Shown: positions 58,201 through 64,000 of the stretch, in pieces
Layout of the letters: the number at the start of each line of letters is the position of its first letter
Numbering within the stretch: position 1 is the stretch's first letter
From: Acanthopleura granulata
Taxonomy: Eukaryota; Mollusca; Polyplacophora; Chitonida; Chitonidae
Assembly (NCBI GenBank): GCA_016165875.1
Contig: JABBOT010000004.1
Span: forward strand, 29,665,866 to 29,729,865
DNA: 64,000 bases
Direction of reading: 5' to 3'
Translations under genes and position numbers: made by a program
Notes under the pieces: generated by a model
Seen by the model: the letters and a program-made list of their open reading frames with translations, nothing else
What the model was told of the DNA's origin: nothing
Databases searched by the model: none

Positions 58201-59130
58201 TGGGTAGTAGTGAGGATGAGGGTGATATCACGTGGTAGGATGCCGTCAATTCATTGAAAAATGTACTTTTCTCCATGAACATCAGAAAAGTGGGTCATCG
58301 ACGAACCCATTCTTTACAAATCCCACAAAATGTCTTAGATTCCTACCTTTTCATTAAACAACTCAGAGCGAAAATCCTACAGTGATTTGTTTCGGTGAAG
58401 CCAGTTATCCTTCAGCCACTTCAACAACAACGGCACACCGGCTTCAGCAAAATGTGTACTTTCTTTAAATGAAATACGAACATGGACATTTAGTTTCATT
58501 TTTATATTCTCTTAAAAACCCACAATCAAACATATGCTTTTTGAGTAAAAATTAATTGTTATCCTTATTGTGCTTTTTTAAAATATTATTTAACAGATTT
58601 GTGCTTCAATCCGTTGTCGTTCTAGGAGTAGGATTACTTTTTAGAATACCCTAGATGGAAAAATGGCAGCTCCCAACCGTGACACGCTTTTCGAATCGGC
58701 TGTAACAAAAATTCTTAAAAGCTGGACAGTTTTGGAGGTAATGTAGGTAAAACCCAATGAGCCGGGACAAATAAACTTTAGCGGTCCTTGGTAAATATCA
58801 CACATCACTTGACTGTCTCACTTAAAGGCTATCTCAGTTTATATCTCCATTCAGTGAAATCATGTCTCCGGTGGCTGTCTCCAATCACGAACTGGAGACA
58901 GATGTGGACGCAACTCCAGAGGTGTTCAGAATGTGGTTCATCACGATTCACGCGGCAACGTAAAACTTTCTCAAAAACCCTGGTGATTTAACTAGTCATA
59001 GGGATTTGTAAAGAATAGGTTGAGCTATTGTTCGCTGACCCAATTTCCGATGTTCATTGAGAAAGGGTCATTTTTCAATGAATTGACGTCACCCTACCAC
59101 ATGACATCACCCTCCTCCTTACTACTGCCA
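58201..59130. repeat. Inverted repeat pair enclosing TSR2 exon 1
   Basis: Arms 58201-58323 and 59001-59130 are inverted copies. Shared blocks are GTCAATTCATTGAAAAATG, AGTAGT..GAGGGTGAT, ATGAACATC and ATTCTTTACAAATCCC (the right arm read as complement). Both arms belong to one dispersed sequence in opposite orientation; the loop contains the first TSR2 exon. Confidence 0.8.
58655..58705 (+). other. Short upstream ORF overlapping the TSR2 start
   Basis: An ATG eight bases before the TSR2 start opens a 16-codon frame that ends in TAA at 58703-58705, inside TSR2 exon 1 and in a different frame. Its context (T at -3) is weak, while the TSR2 ATG has AAA before it and G after it. Whether the transcript starts far enough upstream to include it is unknown. 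Confidence 0.5.
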
Positions 59131-62100
59131 AATCTATTCTGTTGGAAGAAGATGATAAAAATTGGGTTGAAGTTTCAGAGGATTAATTTACAGGGTACAG
59201 AAGTGACTTGGGTATAAAATGACTTCATTTGAAGTAGTTCAGGATGGGGATCTCATATTTCTCAGTAAAGTTCGAGTTCACTCATTTCCACACTGTAGCA
59301 ACCTGTTGTGCATTATTGCATAGTGTGACTTTTGTACATTTTAGCTGCGACAAGCACAGCACTGTGCATATTAAATATTTGATATTCTACTTTCTAATTA
59401 GTTTAAGTGCTCTGACTTTTGGGGGAGCTGATGTAAATTTGAAGTTTTGATTTACATTTACCCTAAAAATTTTAAAGAGGAGTCTTTCTGTACCACATAG
59501 AAGTTCTGTGCAGGTGCAAAATTTAATGAATGACATTTACAAGAACATATTGTTATTCAGTTAGCAGGTTAGAGTAGATGCCGAGTCAAGCAGCTTTCCC
59601 GTTAAGAAATTTTGGAGAATTTTGGAGAAACCTTCCTTCAGATGTTGGAACATTTGTCCCAGTTCAGAAGCATACCAAATTTCAAGATCAACCATGTGCC
59701 TAAAATTAGAAGGATTTAGAACACATTCTAGACTGACCTTGTTCAGAGTAACAGTAGTGAATATCTCATCCCATTATTGTAGCATATTCATTGAGGTTCA
59801 AATCAGTTTTTTGCCTGGAGAACAATTACCCCAGTCAGCAGGAATATGAAGGGTTTGAAAACAAGAAACCTTATGGTCATAATTTGTTTTCAACAGCTTG
59901 CAGTTAACCATGGATTTGGTGGTGTCCATTCACAAGAAAAGGGAGACTGGATGGTGCTTGCAGTATGCCAGTGGTTTAAAGAAAATGGTAGGAACAGTGT
60001 ATAAATGTACCTTATTTAAACCTAATTTCCTCATAGCTGTCCAAGTAACTATTACAGAAATACGTATCTGTTAGCTATTTTTCTCTTCATGTTACTCTAG
60101 TTTTTGTTTAACACATGTATGTGTCCTTGTATGAAATTGTGTGGAACAAATAACAAAGGTCAAAAAATGGAAATTTTTGTGTGATGTTAATTGAAAGTAA
60201 AATTTTGTTCTCTAGATGGCATTCAACCTTATGAACTTGAGGACTTTTTGTCTGATGTTCTGAACACAGAGTTCGATACAATAGCAGAGGACGGCAGCTT
60301 AATTCAGGTAGAAAACAGAAGTGTTGTGAAAATACTTTTGTGTTAAAATGAAATGTTTCAGAATTAGCATAGATTTTTTGGAAATAGCAAGTGAGAATTC
60401 TTTGTTAATGAAATATGATTTGTCTCTGGTCAGTTTATAAACATATTCCTCATACTTCGGGACATGAAAGAACACGATTTCAGTGTGAACACCTTTTTAT
60501 TTTGATTCTGGAGAATAAAGTACATAGGATGTGTTGACTAGTTCCAGGGCTTCACAAAAAGTATAATGTTATTACTGAACACCAAAAAAAGACTGCATAG
60601 TATGCTTTACATTTTGCAAATATAAGAAAAGGTTAGAGTCAAACTGATTTGTACCAGTTATAACCAGAAACTTGTTTAATTTAACATATCATGTTGAAAA
60701 CATGTATAAGGAATTGTATGGTTTGATTACAGATATCCGAGATGATCTGTAAAATGTACAGTCTGTGTGCATCAGGTCAAACTGCTGCTGTTGCGGAGAG
60801 GTTAAAACTTCTTCCATCACCGCAAGTCCAACAGTGTGTAGCTGCTCCAGCTGCTCACGAAGAGGTAAGCTCTGGGGCATTTGTCACTGATAAAAACTTG
60901 GATATTGAATGATATATCCACTACATGCGATGTCCCACCACCCCTCATGACATTACTTTTCATTCCATCCCAGCGACACCAATTGTGACGTGGTCACGTC
61001 ACAAAAAGATTGAACACTTGTAAAGATTTTGTGGGATAACAGGTTGACCTACTTGTAACATTATTGATCATGATTCGTCAAGTACGTCTTTGATTGATAC
61101 TGGATGGCAAAAAAGTGGTCAAAAGTGTATGTGTGACAGTTTGCACTGTTTAACAATCATCGTCAATATGATTGCATATCTGTACGTCACCTGTATGAGA
61201 GTTGGTCGGTATATTGCCAAACAGGTAGGTGACCTACCCTGGACACTCCAGTTTCCACCACCATTGTATAATTAAAAAATTCTGAACTATGGCATACAAA
61301 TATCTTTTTTATCCTATGCAGAAGTAGCAGTTGTTGATACAAAACGACTATAGTTTATTTTTCAATACTTTTAAACTATTGTGATATGTGCATTCAGTTC
61401 ATTCTCAAACCTGAATTTTTGAAAAATTTGAAATGGTGTAAATTTTGAGAAATTCATTTTTGTGCCCTGCTTTACATAATACATGTGCATATGTATCTAT
61501 GAAAACTAACAACACTTAAATATTCTTCTGAAGTACTGAATTTGACTTGTGATGTCTGCAGACATTACCTTTTTACAAAACAGAACAAGATTTATGTATA
61601 GACTGTACATCACCAGGACTCTAATTCCACCCCTATGGAATATAGTTATTTCAGTAAAGAGTACAGGCATCACCACAGACAAGGGGTTTAATGGCATATT
61701 GACACTTGCAAAGGTCAAAAACTTAGTGTGACACAAAGGATGGTAATGGTGCCTCTGCTGTCTCTCATAATATCAGTATAAGAAGTACATTGTCTTGTGT
61801 GAACGAATGGTATATTGATGGAAATAAAATCATATTTAGGGTATGGTACACAAGTAAGGCAAAGTTTATTTTTCATATTTTCAGCACAACCAAGCAACTG
61901 TTCTCTGTCCTAATAGTTGAAGCTTTAGACTGGTACACTATTGTACAGGGTGCGTTATATCCCAAGTGAGGTCATTAAGAAACGTCCAACTTGAATAGAG
62001 TACTGTTCATATTGCATCTTTGTCTCTTCGCACTGTTAATTGGAATATACATGGAGTGGTTATCCAGAGGTTGCGGTATTGTATTTACATGCAGCTAATG

Positions 62101-63031
62101 TGTAATGTCTGACAACTACTGAGTAAGTTGTGATTGACAGTAGTAATGTATAAAAAGGGGTTAAACCCAGGACAAACATACAGAACAAATCATGTATCCA
62201 GCCATTTTAATGTTACAGTCATCCAAATTGACATAGGTACTACTGGTGTGGAGGCAGCAAGTTTGAAAATAGTTTTTTGTCCCTTCATAGAATGATGACG
62301 AAACCGAGGACGTGTTATGTAATGGTGACTCTGGGGTTCCAGGGCCCCTTGAAAACGGTAACCCAACAGTACAATCCACAGGGGCAGATATCTCTTATCA
62401 GGAAGAGGAAATGGACACAGGTATTAACATTCTATTTCAAGTCCATTTGATACATACTAAAACAATGAAAAAAGTTAAATTAAGGGATGGCATCAAAAGA
62501 ACTATTTTAGAGCTAGTACATGCTTCTGAAAGTGCATTTTTGCAGGCTAAACTTCAGGTGATGTACAGTTGTTACAAGCAGAGATTGGTATCAGATTGTA
62601 ATGGAAGGTAAATTATTTACAGCATAGGCCTATATATTATTATGAGAAAAGTTTCATGGTCCCATTCAGTTGCTTAGTTATATGACTTGCTGATATATAA
62701 CACAAGGAATCACATATTTGTCTGTTATCACTGGATGTCTAAATATGTTCTATAATATTGTAAAATATTATTTTTATCTCCAAAAGAAGTGCTCATATCT
62801 TCAGGATACATGTATGTATTTCTCAGCCGTTCTGTTTGACAGTGTTTCAGGGGTTAAACATTTCAATACTTTTTACAAGTTTGTGATTTTGAAATAACTT
62901 TCAAGTCATGTTGGAATTTTGTAAAAGACAAAGGAATGGATCACATATGAACTTTGGATTATGTTTTTTTCTCAGGTGATGCTGAGGCAGATGATGGTTG
63001 GACAATTGTGAAGAAAGGCAAAAGGAGATGA
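58663..63031 (+). CDS. TSR2: TSR2 pre-rRNA processing factor / eS26 chaperone
   Basis: TSR2 relatives escort ribosomal protein eS26 (RPS26) to pre-40S particles and are needed for 20S pre-rRNA processing. Exons: 58663-58737, 59897-59987, 60216-60307, 60733-60864, 62291-62420, 62976-63031. They give 191 residues, the same as human. NHGFGGVHSQEKGDW (29-43) is the diagnostic N-terminal motif. ELEDFLSDVLNTEFDTIAED (63-82) and SLIQISEMICKMY match human [22 protein letters not shown] and following. An acidic, poorly conserved middle leads to DDGWTIVKKGKRR, the family's conserved C-terminal tail. All introns are GT-AG and phases close. It is divergent from RBM17. Confidence 0.96.
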
Positions 63032-64000
63032 GACTGATATGCCATTAATTTTATGTGTATTTATTTTGTTTTATAGTCATATGTTGTATTAAAGTCATTT
63101 AGTGTAAATATTAAACATATTCATGTTTAAAGTGAAAGAAAACCAAAAGTAAGCATCTGTGGAAAAAACACTGAAAAGCAAATCCGAATTTACCTTCATT
63201 TATGTAAAAGAGATCCTTTAAAGTAAGAGACAGCTCATGACAGCGGCACTGTTCAATGAAAAGGTTACAAAAAAGATTAAGCTTATAGGAGATTGACCAG
63301 TTAGAGCTAGGATTTTTCAGCTGTTCATAAGCTGTGATGTAAATCTTCTGAGTTCACTGACAATTTAACATGTAATAACATGGAGACCAAACACTGTTTT
63401 AATATTATATACTTCAATAATAACAAGCATATAAGTGAATAACATTGCAAAGTATTTCCAGACCATTGTGTTGTGGCTGGAGTAAGTTCCTTGATAATTT
63501 CATCTTATAAATTTACATATAAACTTATGTTTCTACAACAACACTAGCAGCTTACTACAGTATCACTTGACGAGTGTTCCGAGCTTGAAACAACTACATC
63601 ACAGCTCACACAGAATGGCTGCGTTTCATGCTAGCTGACAGAGAACAGTCAAATTTCAGTTTTCACCATCATAATGGCTGTTGGAGAAAATACTTTACTG
63701 AAATAAAGGTAATATTGTTCAATGCTTTTGGCAGATTTAACATGGAACATGCAATGTCTTTCACTTTAATTATTCAAAGTAGGGCACTGGTATGCTCACA
63801 GCAAGTTGTTAGTTTGCTGCCTCTCATAGAGCAGCAAGTGAAGAGGTAAAGGTTATGATACAGGCCCTAGGAACATAAGGAACATGTTAGTGGAAAGCGT
63901 AAGTTCCGGAGAAGAACATGATGTGTACAAGGGAACAAACAGAGAAATGGGCAGACTTTTCGATGGAGGTCATGACATAACCCATAGGCATAAAAGACTT
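63032..64000. other. Downstream region of TSR2, no gene seen
   Basis: The TSR2 3' UTR probably ends after ATTAAA at 63088-63093. The rest is AT-rich with no supported exon. A 73-codon frame at 63628-63849 has no recognisable features. Confidence 0.45.
63088..63093 (+). terminator. Poly(A) signal candidate for TSR2
   Basis: ATTAAA 57 bp after the stop, followed by a T/TG-containing stretch. Confidence 0.45.

Larger units (their letters stand above)
56810..58662. other. Divergent intergenic region between RBM17 and TSR2
   Basis: 1.85 kb between the two start codons. Most of it is repeats: a foldback element (57142-57486), a SINE (57540-57735) and the left arm of the inverted pair around TSR2 exon 1 (58201-58323). 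No plausible exon was found; a reading frame at 57278-57487 lies within the foldback element. Confidence 0.6.

Noticed and set aside
62312..62611. 99-codon plus-strand ORF
   Set aside because: It begins inside TSR2 exon 5 in another phase context and reads into intron; the spliced TSR2 model explains the conserved part.

Overview
This is a eukaryotic nuclear window, AT-rich, with intron-rich genes, GT-AG splice sites, multi-kilobase 3' untranslated stretches and many short dispersed repeats. No bacterial-style operons, rRNA or tRNA genes were seen. The gene set (Rab43, a Mu-class glutathione S-transferase, ARL8, cathepsin C, RBM17/SPF45, TSR2) is animal. The abundant tRNA-derived SINE ending in AAAT repeats, the foldback MITE-like elements and the aquatic-invertebrate style of the introns suggest a lophotrochozoan, most likely a mollusc. 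That placement is inference.

Layout. 1-4.0 kb: last five visible exons (+) of an unrecognised, probably coiled-coil protein. 4.0-8.4 kb: no gene seen. 8.5-13.0 kb: RAB43-like GTPase (+), four exons, with a probable GC-AG first intron and perhaps 3.5 kb of 3' UTR. 17.8-30.0 kb: Mu-class GST (-), seven exons; its 3 kb first intron carries two tandem arrays and several foldback elements. 33.8-38.9 kb: ARL8 (-), six exons, with tandem duplications at the acceptors of exons 2 and 3. 39.2-44.9 kb: cathepsin C (+), eight exons, head to head with ARL8 and 249 bp from it. 49.5-56.8 kb: RBM17/SPF45 (-), twelve exons. 58.7-63.0 kb: TSR2 (+), six exons. 63.0-64.0 kb: no gene seen. Every complete gene was rebuilt exon by exon with splice phases that close exactly: 214, 216, 185, 452, 397 and 191 codons.

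How genes relate. ARL8 (small GTPase that positions lysosomes) and cathepsin C (lysosomal dipeptidyl peptidase) share a 249-bp divergent promoter. It holds three exact copies of the 8-bp M-box TCATGTGA / TCACATGA, the kind of site bound by MITF/TFE bHLH-Zip factors that drive lysosomal genes. This is the most interesting regulatory signal in the window. RBM17 and TSR2 are also divergent (1.85 kb apart), and the TSR2 first exon lies between two ~125-bp inverted repeat arms. The other neighbours show no obvious functional link.

Repeats. At least a dozen full or truncated copies of one tRNA-derived SINE lie in both orientations. There are also foldback/MITE-like palindromes, a 16-copy 29-bp minisatellite, an 87-bp dimeric tandem array and several smaller duplications. 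All gene calls are from reading the sequence; no database search was possible.
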